Positions 26,484-36,975 of a DNA stretch of 64,000 bases are shown piece after piece (positions within the stretch are counted from its first letter, which is position 1; each line of letters starts with the position of its first letter). The position numbers were made by a program, and so were the translations under genes. This DNA is from Culturomica sp. (GTDB taxonomy: Bacteria; Bacteroidota; Bacteroidia; Bacteroidales; Marinifilaceae): assembly GCA_031271755.1 (NCBI GenBank), contig JAISVB010000038.1, positions 23,519 through 87,518 on the forward strand. The letters run 5' to 3'. The notes under the pieces were generated by a model. The model made no database searches and had not been told where the DNA came from. It was given only the letters and a program-made list of their open reading frames with translations.

Positions 26484-27194
26484 TTACAACTGAACAGGCG
26501 GCACTATGGCCAGGGAGCGGAAACACATTGTCCGCCCGTCTATGAGCAGGAGGCGATCCACCAGCAACTCCCCGATCCCGGTCAGGTATTTTACCGCCTC
26601 CGTCGCCTGTATGGAACCGACCAGCCCCGCCACGCTGCCCAACACCCCCTCGTCCGCAGGAGTCGGCACGCTTCCCTCATCCGGAGGAGCGCTGAAAACA
26701 GCGCGGTAATCGGCATGCCCCGGCGCCCAGGTCATCACCTCCCCCCGCAGGGAAACAACAGCCCCGTGCGAAAAAGGCTTCCGCTCCCGGACGCACACAT
26801 CATTGATCAGGAACTTGGCGGCGTAATTGTCGCAACCGTCCACCACAAAATCATAATCACGGAACAGCTCCGCCGCATTCCCTTCCGTCAACGCATACGG
26901 GTGCACCCGGTAGCAAACGTCCGGATAGAGGCGTTGCAGCTTTTCAACCGCCGAATCGGCTTTCAACCGCCCGATGTCCACCGGCGCGTACAGCACCTGC
27001 CGCTGGAGATTGGAGAGGGAAACCGTATCATAATCTATCACCCCCAGCGTACCGACGCCCGCAGCAGCCAAATAGAGCAGCGCCGGACAGCCCAAACCGC
27101 CCGCTCCCACCACCAGCACCCGGGCTTTCCGCAGCTTTTCCTGCCCCGAAACCCCAAAACCCTCCACCGCCACATTCCGTTCAAACCGTTCCAT
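26484..27194 (-). CDS. thiF: ThiF/MoeB/HesA-family adenylyltransferase (ThiF)
   Basis: E1-like enzyme of 236 aa, expected to adenylate the ThiS C-terminus so it can carry sulfur for thiazole synthesis. The Rossmann core shows VVGAGGLGCPALLYLAAAGV, the adenylation residues DYDTVSLSNLQRQ and VDGCDNYAAKFLIND. The family's zinc CxxC pairs and the sulfur-carrying cysteine usually found before the AGVLG block are missing: the segment reads GHADYRAVFSAPPDEG and then PTPADEGVLGSVAG. The protein also ends early, at about 236 residues. It is the last gene of the thiamine cluster, 12 nt after thiH. Confidence 0.88.
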   Translation of the reverse strand: MERFERNVAVEGFGVSGQEKLRKARVLVVGAGGLGCPALLYLAAAGVGTLGVIDYDTVSLSNLQRQVLYAPVDIGRLKADSAVEKLQRLYPDVCYRVHPYALTEGNAAELFRDYDFVVDGCDNYAAKFLINDVCVRERKPFSHGAVVSLRGEVMTWAPGHADYRAVFSAPPDEGSVPTPADEGVLGSVAGLVGSIQATEAVKYLTGIGELLVDRLLLIDGRTMCFRSLAIVPPVQL

Positions 27195-27206
27195 ATACTG
27201 CCCTGT

Positions 27207-28346
27207 TCACTGTAAACTCAAATCCCAATCTTTCCACACCACCTCGTACCCCTGCCGTTTCACCGCCTGCACCATCTCGTCCGGCGTCCGGCCGTCGTTG
27301 ACCGCAAACTGTTCCAACTCTTTCCGGTAAACGGCATACCCGCCGGGATCGGTTTTCGAACCGGCGCTTAGCGACGTCACACCGAGCGTCGTCATGTGAT
27401 CCCGGAAACGGGCCTCCTCCCGCGTAGAGAGCGCAATCTCCACATCGTGGTCAAAAATCCGGCAGGCAAAGATCAACTGCGCCAATTCCCGGTCGTTCAT
27501 CACAGAATTGGGACGGAACGCCTCCCCCTCGTGCGGGCGCATCCGGGGAAACGAAAGGGAGTACTTTGTCCGCCAATACATCCGTTGCAAATAGCGCAGG
27601 TGCAACGCCATAAAGGCAGTATCCGTCCGCCAATCCTCCAGCCCGATCAGCACCCCCAGCCCCATCTTGTGCACCCCGGCCTTTCCCATCCGGTCAAACG
27701 CATCCAACCGCCAGTCGAACTTTGACTTCATGCCTTTGGGATGATACAGTTTATAGCGCGCTTTACGGTAAGTCTCCTGGTAACAGTACACCGCATTCAG
27801 CCCGGCCGCCGTCAACCGGGCGTACTCCTCCTCCCGCATCGGCTGCACCTCCATCGAAATAGAAGCAAAATACGGCTTGACCCATTCAATAGCCTGCTCA
27901 ATATACTCCACCCCCGCCTCGCGGGGATCCTCCCCCGTCACCAGCAACAGGTGCTGGAAATCGCCCATCTGCTTGATCGCCTCCACCTCCCGCAACACCT
28001 GCTCCCGGTTCAGGATGATCCGGCGGATATCGTTGTTGTGGTTAAAACCGCAGTAAACGCAATGGTTCGTACAGGAATTGCTCAGGTAAAGCGGCAGGTA
28101 GAACTGGATGGTCTTTCCAAACCGCTGCCGGGTATAGGTACGGCTCAACATCGCCATCCGTTCCAGATAGGGTTCGGCGGCCGGCGACACCAGCGCCATA
28201 AAATCGTCGACCGTCAGCCGGGCGCTCTTTCCAAGAGCCAACTCCACATCCCGCCCCGTTTTTCCGTAAATCCGGGAGCAGATCTCCTCCCACGGATATT
28301 CATCGATCTGTTCTGTAAATGGCCGGGCCTTCATCTGCACATTCAT
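27207..28346 (-). CDS. thiH: 2-iminoacetate synthase ThiH
   Basis: Radical SAM tyrosine lyase of 379 aa that cleaves tyrosine to dehydroglycine, the nitrogen source of the thiazole ring. The radical SAM cluster is CTNHCVYCGFNHNN (CxxxCxxC, about residues 92-99). Further family marks are LLVTGEDPREAGVEYI, MEVQPMREEEYA and KMGLGVLIGLEDWRTD. The start codon lies immediately after the thiC stop. Presence of ThiH rather than ThiO implies an anaerobic-type route, which fits an obligate anaerobe. Confidence 0.96.
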   Translation of the reverse strand: MNVQMKARPFTEQIDEYPWEEICSRIYGKTGRDVELALGKSARLTVDDFMALVSPAAEPYLERMAMLSRTYTRQRFGKTIQFYLPLYLSNSCTNHCVYCGFNHNNDIRRIILNREQVLREVEAIKQMGDFQHLLLVTGEDPREAGVEYIEQAIEWVKPYFASISMEVQPMREEEYARLTAAGLNAVYCYQETYRKARYKLYHPKGMKSKFDWRLDAFDRMGKAGVHKMGLGVLIGLEDWRTDTAFMALHLRYLQRMYWRTKYSLSFPRMRPHEGEAFRPNSVMNDRELAQLIFACRIFDHDVEIALSTREEARFRDHMTTLGVTSLSAGSKTDPGGYAVYRKELEQFAVNDGRTPDEMVQAVKRQGYEVVWKDWDLSLQ

Positions 28347-30071
<1,725 letters not shown>

Positions 30072-30158
30072 CTATTTTTTAATCATTTTGGCTCCATTTT
30101 TCAGCGGAAACGAGGCGCATAGTGGTTTTATGTAACGAGTTCCCGATGTAAAATGGGG

Positions 30159-30929
30159 TCAAAAGGGCAAAAAAGAGGTCAACGGGCTGCTCGCTTCCGC
30201 CGCTTCCAACTGTCCGGCCAACCGGGCTTCGAACGCCATGCGCCCGCACGCCACGGCCATGCCGAAAGCGCGTCCCATCGCCACCGGATCCCCGGCCACG
30301 GCAATCGCCGTATTCACCAAAACGGCGTCCGCCCCCATCTCCAGCGCCTCCGCCGCATGGGAAGGAGCGCCGATCCCGGCGTCCACCACCACCGGCAAAT
30401 TGCTCTGTTCAATAATGATCTGCAACAGATCCCTTGTCAACAACCCCTTGTTGGTGCCAATGGGAGCGCCCAACGGCATCACCGTCGCCGCCCCGGCGGA
30501 TTCCAGCAACTTGCACAGCACCGGATCGGCCTGTATATACGGCAATACCACAAATCCCAACCTGGCCAACTCCTCCGTCGCCCGCAACGTTTCCACCGGA
30601 TCGGGCAACAAGTACTTCGGATCGGGGTGGATCTCCAATTTCAGCCAATTGGTCTCAAAAGCGTCCCGCGCCAATTGCGCCGCAAACACCGCCTCCTTGG
30701 CGTTGCGCACTCCGGAGGTATTCGGCAGCAACTGGATTCCCGGTTTCCGGATGTGCCGCAGCATGTCGTCCTCCTTGTTCCCCGGATCCAGTCGCTTCAT
30801 CGCCACCGTCACCATCTCCGTCCCCGAAGCCTCGATCGCTTCGCTCATGGCCGCATTGGAACTGAATTTACCGGTCCCCAGGAAAAGCCTCGACTGAAAC
30901 TCCCGGCCGGCTATCACTAATTTTTCCAT
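30159..30929 (-). CDS. thiG: Thiazole synthase ThiG
   Basis: TIM-barrel enzyme of 256 aa that builds the thiazole phosphate from deoxyxylulose phosphate, dehydroglycine and ThiS thiocarboxylate. Conserved segments include [34 protein letters not shown] (Schiff-base lysine region), [14 protein letters not shown] and [30 protein letters not shown]. Length is normal. It lies 18 nt downstream of thiE; the 114-nt gap to thiC that follows is the largest in the cluster. Confidence 0.97.
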   Translation of the reverse strand: MEKLVIAGREFQSRLFLGTGKFSSNAAMSEAIEASGTEMVTVAMKRLDPGNKEDDMLRHIRKPGIQLLPNTSGVRNAKEAVFAAQLARDAFETNWLKLEIHPDPKYLLPDPVETLRATEELARLGFVVLPYIQADPVLCKLLESAGAATVMPLGAPIGTNKGLLTRDLLQIIIEQSNLPVVVDAGIGAPSHAAEALEMGADAVLVNTAIAVAGDPVAMGRAFGMAVACGRMAFEARLAGQLEAAEASSPLTSFLPF

Positions 30930-30947
30930 ACCGTATCTGTTTATTTT

Positions 30948-31598
30948 TTAGTTTTTTACACGTTCTTCCGCTCCCAGCCTGCACATCTGTTCCACCATCC
31001 GGGCTGTCTCCGCCACCGGATCCTCCGCCCCCAAAATAGCAGACGAGAGGGCGATACCGGAAATGCCGGTCGTCATCAGGGCGGGAATATCGGCGGGCGT
31101 GATCCCCCCGATCGCCAGCACCGGCAAACGGACGCCCGCCTCCCGGCACCGCCCCGTCACCTCCCGGTATCCCTGCAAACCCAACACCGGGCTGAGGTTC
31201 TTTTTCGTCGTCGTGAACCGGAAAGGCCCCAGGCCGATGTAATCCGCCCCGGCCGCCGCCAACCGGAGCACATCTTCCGCCGTATTGGCCGTTCCGCCGA
31301 TCACAAATTCCAGCCCCAACAGCCGCCGCGCCTCGGCAAGCGGCATGTCGTTCTTTCCCAGGTGTACGCCCGTCGCCTCTACCCTCCGGCACACCTCCAC
31401 GTGGTCGTCTATGTAAAGCGCAGCCCCCAATCGGTCGCACGGCTCCTTCAACAGCCGGGCAATCTGCTCCACTTCCCGGGGCGAAGCCTCCTTCATGCGC
31501 AACTGGATCTGCCGGCACCCTCCCTCCAACGCCAGCAAGGCCGATTGCAGGTGGTCATACCGCTCCGTAGCATGGGTAATAAACAACAATCCGTTCAT
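30948..31598 (-). CDS. thiE: Thiamine-phosphate synthase ThiE
   Basis: A 216-aa TIM barrel joining HMP-pyrophosphate and thiazole phosphate into thiamine phosphate. Diagnostic stretches are QIQLRMKEASPREVEQIA, LYIDDHVEVCRRVEATGVHLGKNDMP (the HxGxxD pyrophosphate/Mg site), IGGTANTAEDVLRLAAAGADYIGLGPFRFTTTKK and VLAIGGITPADIPALM. The retained motifs make this copy the more likely true synthase of the two ThiE-like proteins in the cluster. It is 10 nt downstream of the TenI-like gene. Confidence 0.93.
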   Translation of the reverse strand: MNGLLFITHATERYDHLQSALLALEGGCRQIQLRMKEASPREVEQIARLLKEPCDRLGAALYIDDHVEVCRRVEATGVHLGKNDMPLAEARRLLGLEFVIGGTANTAEDVLRLAAAGADYIGLGPFRFTTTKKNLSPVLGLQGYREVTGRCREAGVRLPVLAIGGITPADIPALMTTGISGIALSSAILGAEDPVAETARMVEQMCRLGAEERVKN

Positions 31599-31608
31599 GA
31601 TATATCTG

Positions 31609-32226
31609 TCACTGTTCGCACAATTTCAACAACACCTCCAACCGCTCCGACACCTCGCTCTCCTTCACCGTTCCCGCACCACTCCCCCACAAAGCGCCCA
31701 ACACAGCCACCCCGCCGAACCCGTATCCTGCGGCAAGCGGAATGGTATGCTCCTCCACCCCTCCCAATGCCACCACCGACCGGCCGATCACTCCCCGGTC
31801 ACGGGCAGCGAACAACTCGTCCGGGCTGTACCGCGGCCGGTAATCGGGTTTGGAGATACTGGCAAAAACCGGGCTGAAAAACCGGTATTCAAACCCCACG
31901 GCCGCCCCCAACTCCTCCAGCGTATGGCACGACTTGCTGACGGCGGCCACCCCTTCCGGCGGGCGGGGGTTCCGGCTGTTCAGGTGCACCCCTTTCACCC
32001 CCCACTTAGCCGCCAACATAAAGCAGTCGTGCAACACCATCCGGTCGTAAAATCCCGCACCGGCACGTTCGATGTAGCGCTCCAACTCCTCCGCCGAAAG
32101 GTGCGGCTTCCGCACATGCAACAACGGCAATCCCGCCCGGAACAATCCGTTCACGCAAGCCGCCTCACCGGGCAGCACCACCTCCGGTGTCACGCCGATC
32201 AACCGCATGCCGTCATCCTCCCGCAA
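31609..32226 (-). CDS. ThiE/TenI-like protein (probable thiazole tautomerase)
   Basis: A 205-aa second member of the ThiE/TenI fold. It has the family outline (LLHVRKPHLSAEELERYI, MVLHDCFMLAAKWGVKGVHLNSRN, SCHTLEELGAAVGFEYRFFSPVF) but the ThiE site HxGxxD is replaced by HLNSRN. This resembles TenI proteins, which isomerise the ThiG product instead of condensing the two halves. The tautomerase role is an inference from the lost motif and the cluster position. It overlaps the end of thiS by 14 nt, indicating coupled translation. Confidence 0.8.
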   Translation of the reverse strand: MREDDGMRLIGVTPEVVLPGEAACVNGLFRAGLPLLHVRKPHLSAEELERYIERAGAGFYDRMVLHDCFMLAAKWGVKGVHLNSRNPRPPEGVAAVSKSCHTLEELGAAVGFEYRFFSPVFASISKPDYRPRYSPDELFAARDRGVIGRSVVALGGVEEHTIPLAAGYGFGGVAVLGALWGSGAGTVKESEVSERLEVLLKLCEQ

Positions 32227-32413
32227 CAGCGTGTATCAGCATCAACTCCTCCCCATCGGTCAAAATCCGGGTAGCCCAACGCTCCTTCGGCACCACTTCG
32301 GAATTGATTGCAATCGCTATTCCCTGCGGTTTCAATCCCAGTCCGGCAATAAACTCCGCCAAGGTACAGCCGTCCGCCGCCTCACAGGGTTTGTCGTTCA
32401 ATATGATCCGCAT
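32213..32413 (-). CDS. thiS: Sulfur carrier protein ThiS
   Basis: A 66-aa ubiquitin-like sulfur carrier. It starts MRIILNDKPCEAADGCTLAE and ends LMLIHAVAGG; the terminal Gly-Gly is the site adenylated by ThiF and converted to a thiocarboxylate. The phrase GIAIAINSEVVPKERWAT is typical of ThiS. It lies 12 nt after thiD and overlaps the following TenI-like gene. Confidence 0.95.
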   Translation of the reverse strand: MRIILNDKPCEAADGCTLAEFIAGLGLKPQGIAIAINSEVVPKERWATRILTDGEELMLIHAVAGG

Positions 32414-32425
32414 TGTTCGTTTATT

Positions 32426-33253
32426 TTATTTGGGTTGTAAAACTTCCGGATGAAAAAAATGGTTCACCGGCCCATGCCCACGGCCGGTACAGACGCCAAC
32501 GCCCGCCCGGATGGCTTGAGCAATATACGTCTTGGCCAACCCGACCGCCTCCTCCCACTCCCGGCCAAGCGCCCGGTAAGCAGCTATGGCCGACGCCAGA
32601 GTACACCCCGTCCCGTGCAGGTTCCAGGTTTCCACATACTCGGAGGAGAACACCACCGGCGGCCGATTGTCGGAAAAGAGAGTGTCCGACGCCCGCTCCC
32701 CTTTCAGGTGTCCCCCCTTGATCAACACCGCCCGGCATCCCTGCCGCAACAGCAACTCCCCGGCCTTATACATCTCTTTTTCCCCGCCGATCGGGATCCC
32801 GGTCAACGCTTCGGTTTCGGGAACATTGGGTGTCAGCAGCGACAAGCGCGCATAGAGCAACTCCCGGAACGCCCCCGCCGTTGCCGCCGAAGAGAGGCGC
32901 GCCCCGCTCGTAGCCACCATCACCGGATCCACCACCACCTCTTTCAAGCCGTACCGGTCTATCACGGAGGCGACCTGTTCAATGGCAGGCACATCCGGTA
33001 ACATACCGGTTTTTACCACATCCACTGCTATATCATCCAACACAGCCTCCAACTGCAACCGGATCAAAGCGGGCGGTAACACCTCCACAGCGCGTACTTC
33101 CCGTGTATTTTGGGCGGTGATAGCGGTGATGACGGAGGCTCCGAACACCCCGATGGCCGAGAATGTTTTCAGATCCGCCTGTATCCCGGCTCCTCCTCCG
33201 CTGTCGGAACCGGCAATGGTCAATGCTGTGGGATATCTCTTCTCCTGGTTCAT
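32426..33253 (-). CDS. thiD: Hydroxymethylpyrimidine (phosphate) kinase ThiD
   Basis: PfkB-type kinase phosphorylating HMP and HMP-P. The ATG at 33253 gives 275 aa; an in-frame TTG at 33277 would add eight residues and is less likely. Family marks: [22 protein letters not shown] (substrate and phosphate binding), [43 protein letters not shown]-like [13 protein letters not shown] and the anion-hole/catalytic [12 protein letters not shown] near 240. It is the first gene after the TPP riboswitch, so all downstream thi genes are probably read from the same message. Confidence 0.95.
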   Translation of the reverse strand: MNQEKRYPTALTIAGSDSGGGAGIQADLKTFSAIGVFGASVITAITAQNTREVRAVEVLPPALIRLQLEAVLDDIAVDVVKTGMLPDVPAIEQVASVIDRYGLKEVVVDPVMVATSGARLSSAATAGAFRELLYARLSLLTPNVPETEALTGIPIGGEKEMYKAGELLLRQGCRAVLIKGGHLKGERASDTLFSDNRPPVVFSSEYVETWNLHGTGCTLASAIAAYRALGREWEEAVGLAKTYIAQAIRAGVGVCTGRGHGPVNHFFHPEVLQPK

Positions 33254-33304
33254 AAAACTGTATGCTTGAGCAACCAAGAGTGCGCCGGAAAGGCGTCAGA
33301 ATCG

Positions 33305-33380
33305 CGATCATTCCTACGGCGGCATTACCCGCATCAGGTAGTAAGGGTTTGATCTCAGCCCGGAAGGCACCCCTTGATTG
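33305..33380 (-). promoter_or_regulatory. TPP riboswitch (THI element)
   Basis: Read on the minus strand the aptamer core is complete: GGGGTGCC, GGGCTGAGATCAAACCC, ACCTGATGCGGGTAATGCC and GCCGTAGGAA, in the right order and spacing, with short ends that can pair (ATCA against TGAT) to close P1. It lies about 50 nt before thiD. Binding of thiamine pyrophosphate would reduce expression of the thi genes. I see no T-run terminator between it and thiD, so control of translation or Rho access is more likely than intrinsic termination. Confidence 0.93.
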
Positions 33381-33388
33381 GTTCAGCG

Positions 33389-33396
33389 CAAAGATA
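33389..33396 (-). promoter_or_regulatory. -7 promoter box of the thi operon
   Basis: Minus-strand TATCTTTG, an exact TAnnTTTG match, placed 9 nt before the riboswitch aptamer, where a transcript including the whole aptamer would start. No convincing TTTG is found 19-21 nt upstream. Confidence 0.6.
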
Positions 33397-33460
33397 ATAA
33401 GATACTTCGTAAAAACGGCGAAATGTTGATAAAAAGAGAAGGTATGGATCCGTCTAAGCC

Positions 33461-33736
33461 CTAATTCGACACGCTCCCGATCAGTTCGCCGACAAGCTGC
33501 GGAACTCCAACGGAGGCCGGTTCAGAGATGACGTGTAGGTTCTTCAGATTTGTGTCCGGCGTGTTGGGGTCGATAATCCAGATTGGAGTGTCGGGTCGCA
33601 GGTAATGCACGAGCGAGGCCGCCGGCGTACAGACATCCTCGATGCGGTAGTTCGCCCACAGCCCGTCGCTATCACGAAACGTGGCGATCCCGCTCTCGCG
33701 GCTGATTCCGGCTCCGGTAAAGATGACGATTTTCAT
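33461..33736 (-). pseudogene. Internally deleted Sir2 (sirtuin) family gene
   Basis: Frame of 91 aa. Residues 1-40 are the sirtuin N-terminus with the NAD site FTGAGISRESGIATFRDSDG; residues 41-91 are a sirtuin C-terminus (AASLVHYLRPDTPIWIIDPN and HVISEPASVGVPQLVGEL). The whole middle is absent, including the NxD and catalytic His segments and the zinc domain, roughly 140 residues compared with a usual 230-240. The junction falls in CTP-AASLV, where CTPEA-like and YPAAS-like sequences would align, so recombination between short GC-rich repeats is plausible. It overlaps the preceding gene by ATGA. It cannot be an active deacylase. Confidence 0.85.
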
Positions 33737-35103
33737 CGCATTTCTTTTTTCAGTTGTTCGCCGAGGGTGGTTAGGCGATATTTTTGCAAACGACTGTTGG
33801 GCTTGTCGGGGATGGTCATCTCGATAACTCCGGCATCGAGCGCAGGCGTAAGGTATGCGACCCTAAAATGTTTCCTGTCGGAAAGCCCAAGCACTTGTTG
33901 CATCTCATCCCTGTCCATTGCCATATTCAACACCCGTAATAGTTCTCCAACTTGGGGGGTGACTTGGGGGGTGACTTGGGGGGTGACTTGGGGGGTAGCC
34001 TCGCCCACGTCTTGGTCGGTCAACGGCGCGGCAGCCGGGAAACTCATCCTCAAAAAGTTCTCGGTAAAGGCAAAACACTCCCTGCCGTATGATTTCAGTA
34101 TGCGGGGAACACCCAGCCCCAACTGCTCGACCATATCCAAATCCCTGAACACACGCATCAACTCCTTGTTTCGCGGCATTGAGAATCCCGTAAAAAACTC
34201 CTCTTTGCTCATCCCCGGCATCAAGCCTCCGTAGGAGGTTATTTCGAACCTGTCCTCAAAGAACTCGAATTTTGGCGGCACTTCCGAAGTGTAATCGTTA
34301 TGCAGAATGCTGTTAATAACCGCTTCCCGTATGGCAGGGTAATCCCATCGCGGTTTCTCAATGCGCTTCGGGTAGGTGATTATCGCGGATGTCACATTCT
34401 CAACCTTAATCCTGTCCAACACGCTGTCTGTGGCCTTGACCAGCGAACAGTAGCCATATTCATCGTTTTGGATTAGTGAAGTTCTGTCCGGCCCGCTGTA
34501 TTTGGCAACCTTTATGGAGTTGCCGTTCACATCGGCCAACAGATAGGCCACATAGTTGTATTTGCCCTCTTCCGTCAATAACTCAAGGTTCGCGGCGAAC
34601 TGGTCGTTCAACTCTTTGCCTGCCGCTTCGTAATAAATCTTGAGTTGGCGAAAGGTAAGGTCTTGACGCGGAGCTTGAATCTTGCTAAGGGAGTTCCGTG
34701 TGCGTTTGGTGAATAAATTTTCAATCATCCTCGTCGTCATCGGTTCGGCAGCCGTACCTACGCGAATGAACGCGCCCCGCTCCGACATCCCCTCTTTTTT
34801 GATGTAGTATGGTTTTTCGGGGCCGCTGGCGAAGGTGATTTTTATCACATCCTTGCCTTCGTGTTTTTCCGATACCACATCGAACAGGCCCATCACCGAC
34901 GGCAGGATATTGTTCTTCAGCCGGTCTTTTATCTTGAGCATATCGCCGTCGTCATCATTCACGCCAAAGACCGTTCCGTACTTGTCTATGCCGACGTATA
35001 TAATTCCGCCTTCGTGGTAATTGAAAAACGCAACGGCCTCCTGCTCCAAGTCTTTGGTCAGTTCCCGCTTCAGCTCTATTCGGTTTTTTTCTGTGATGCT
35101 CAT
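33733..35103 (-). CDS. AlbA_2/Schlafen-type putative DNA-binding protein with HATPase_c_4-like domain
   Basis: A 456-aa protein; the ATG at 35103 (MSITEKNRIELKREL) is preferred to the longer frame from 35163. The N-terminal ~130 residues form an AlbA_2 domain (ELKRELTKDLEQEAVAFFNYHEGGIIYVG, then GAFIRVGTAAEPM). A RecG-C/HATPase_c_4-like region follows (YPAIREAVINSILHNDY and FEITSYGGLMPGM). A linker with four TPQV repeats leads to a winged-helix-like C-terminus. Such proteins are usually regulators or defence-associated; function is unknown. Codon choice is less CGG/CCG-rich than in the neighbours. It overlaps the Sir2 remnant by 4 nt. Confidence 0.85.
   Translation of the reverse strand: MSITEKNRIELKRELTKDLEQEAVAFFNYHEGGIIYVGIDKYGTVFGVNDDDGDMLKIKDRLKNNILPSVMGLFDVVSEKHEGKDVIKITFASGPEKPYYIKKEGMSERGAFIRVGTAAEPMTTRMIENLFTKRTRNSLSKIQAPRQDLTFRQLKIYYEAAGKELNDQFAANLELLTEEGKYNYVAYLLADVNGNSIKVAKYSGPDRTSLIQNDEYGYCSLVKATDSVLDRIKVENVTSAIITYPKRIEKPRWDYPAIREAVINSILHNDYTSEVPPKFEFFEDRFEITSYGGLMPGMSKEEFFTGFSMPRNKELMRVFRDLDMVEQLGLGVPRILKSYGRECFAFTENFLRMSFPAAAPLTDQDVGEATPQVTPQVTPQVTPQVGELLRVLNMAMDRDEMQQVLGLSDRKHFRVAYLTPALDAGVIEMTIPDKPNSRLQKYRLTTLGEQLKKEMR
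33947..33996 (-). repeat. 12-bp tandem repeat encoding TPQV units
   Basis: Four consecutive copies of a 12-bp unit (ACTTGGGGGGTG on the plus strand) encode PQVT repeated in the linker between the ATPase-like and winged-helix regions. Slippage would change linker length by four residues without shifting frame. Confidence 0.85.
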
Positions 35104-35193
35104 ATTGCGGCTGTTCTGAAAATGGAACGCACTGTGTTCTGAATTTAATATCCGGTAAGGCAAAGGTAATGAATTCCTACGGATTGAATAGAT

Positions 35194-36969
35194 TTATTCG
35201 AACTGCTCCTGATACATAGCGGCATACTTGCCGTTTTGGGCAAGGAGCTGCCCGTGGTTGCCGCGTTCAATGATGCGGCCGTTTTCCAGCACCAGGATCG
35301 TGTCGGCGTGCATGACCGTCGAAAGCCTGTGGGCAATGATCAGGCTTGTGCGCCCTTCCATCAGTTTATCCAATCCTTTCTGTATCAACACTTCGCTGCG
35401 CGTATCGATGTTGCTGGTCGCCTCGTCCAACAGCAATATCGGCGGGTCGGCGACTGCGGCGCGGGCAATGTTCAACAACTGCCGCTGCCCGGCGCTGAGA
35501 TTGGCGCCGTCGTTCTCCAACAGCGTGTCGTAACCGCGCGGCAGGCGTTTGATGAACGAATGCGCAGCAGTGAGGCACGCGGCAGCCTCGACTTCGGCGT
35601 CCGTTGCATCCAAACGCCCGAAACGGATATTCTCGCGCACCGTATCCGTGAACAGGTGAGTGTCCTGCAACACAATAGCCATGGAACGGCGCAGGCTGTC
35701 GCGCCGGACGTTGCAGACGGGCTGCCCGTCGATGACCATTTCACCCGACCAGATATCATAGAAACGCGGCAAAAGGCTCAAAATCGTGGTTTTTCCCGCC
35801 CCGGTCGTTCCCACAAGGGCTATTTTATGGTCGGGAGCCGCGCGGAACGAAATGCCGTCAATGACGACATGTCCCTTCACATAGCCGAACACCACATTAT
35901 TCAAAACTATTTCGCCCTGCGTGCCGGCGTCGAGTTCCACCGCGTCCGGGAGGTCGGCGGGTTCGGGAACCTCATCGATCACATCAAAAATGCGTTCGGC
36001 ACCCGCAATGGCCGCCTGGATGCTGTTATAGAGCGTCGCCATGTCGTTGATGGGACGGCCGAACTGGCGCGAATATTGCAAAAAGGCCGCAAGACCGCCC
36101 ACATCCAACCCTTTAAAAATAGCCAGCACACCGCCGACAATCGTCACCAGCACATAATTGAGCGTATTGAGGCTCTGCATAGTAGGCATCATCAGTCCCG
36201 AATAGAACTGCGCCTGCTCGCTCTTGTCGTTCAAAAGGCGATTTTTAACGTCGAAGATCTTTCCGGTCGCCTCCTCGTGGTTAAACACCTTGACCACTTT
36301 CGCGCCGCTGATCATCTCCTCCGTATAACCGTCCAAATCGCCTAAAGAGGCCTGCTGTGCCGTAAAATACTTGCGCGAACGCCTCACGATCCAACCGGCA
36401 GTAAAGGTCATCACAGGTATCATCACCAGCGAAACAAGTGTTAATAAAGGACTGATAATAAACATCATAACCGTTATTCCGATCAGAGTCAGCACTCCCG
36501 AAACCATATTGGAAAGACTGTCGGTAAGCGCATCCGAAATACGGTCCATATCGTTCGTATAGCGGCTCATCAGGTCACCCGCCTGACGGGTGTCGAAATA
36601 GGTCACCGGCAAACGGTCCATTCGCCGGAACAACTCCTCGCGCAAGCGTGCCACTGTCCGAAGGCCTATGCCATTGAACAGGCGGTATTGGAAAAGATCG
36701 GCGACACAATCGAGGAGATAAATTCCCAACAACACGGCAAGGATCCCGATCAGGCCGTTCCAGTCGCCGGGGATGACGTGATTGTTGATGATGGGGCGGA
36801 TCATGTACGACCCGGCCGTGCCGGTGCCGATGCTCACCACTAAGAAAATAGCAGCGATAACGGTCAGCCGGCGATCGCGGCGGTCGAGGTACGAGAACAA
36901 CCTCACAAGAGTTCGCCTCCCGTGTTTCGGTTTACCGCTTTGACTCAGATGTTGATTACGATTTGCCAT
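35194..36969 (-). CDS. ABC exporter half-transporter (permease + ATPase)
   Basis: A 591-aa fused ABC exporter subunit. About residues 30-310 are the six-helix membrane domain (YFDTRQAGDLMSRYTNDMDRISDAL). The nucleotide-binding domain shows Walker A VGTTGAGKTTIL, Q-loop, signature LSAGQRQLLNIARA, Walker B ILLLDEATSNID and H-loop IIAHRLSTV. All catalytic motifs are canonical. The second exporter half starts 6 nt upstream, and the two probably form a heterodimer. Substrate unknown; relatives export drugs, lipids or peptides. Confidence 0.93.
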   Translation of the reverse strand: MANRNQHLSQSGKPKHGRRTLVRLFSYLDRRDRRLTVIAAIFLVVSIGTGTAGSYMIRPIINNHVIPGDWNGLIGILAVLLGIYLLDCVADLFQYRLFNGIGLRTVARLREELFRRMDRLPVTYFDTRQAGDLMSRYTNDMDRISDALTDSLSNMVSGVLTLIGITVMMFIISPLLTLVSLVMIPVMTFTAGWIVRRSRKYFTAQQASLGDLDGYTEEMISGAKVVKVFNHEEATGKIFDVKNRLLNDKSEQAQFYSGLMMPTMQSLNTLNYVLVTIVGGVLAIFKGLDVGGLAAFLQYSRQFGRPINDMATLYNSIQAAIAGAERIFDVIDEVPEPADLPDAVELDAGTQGEIVLNNVVFGYVKGHVVIDGISFRAAPDHKIALVGTTGAGKTTILSLLPRFYDIWSGEMVIDGQPVCNVRRDSLRRSMAIVLQDTHLFTDTVRENIRFGRLDATDAEVEAAACLTAAHSFIKRLPRGYDTLLENDGANLSAGQRQLLNIARAAVADPPILLLDEATSNIDTRSEVLIQKGLDKLMEGRTSLIIAHRLSTVMHADTILVLENGRIIERGNHGQLLAQNGKYAAMYQEQFE

Positions 36970-36975
36970 ACCCTC

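Noticed and set aside
33947..33996. Short direct repeats that might suggest a CRISPR-like array
   Set aside because: They are contiguous 12-bp coding repeats without spacers inside the AlbA_2 gene.
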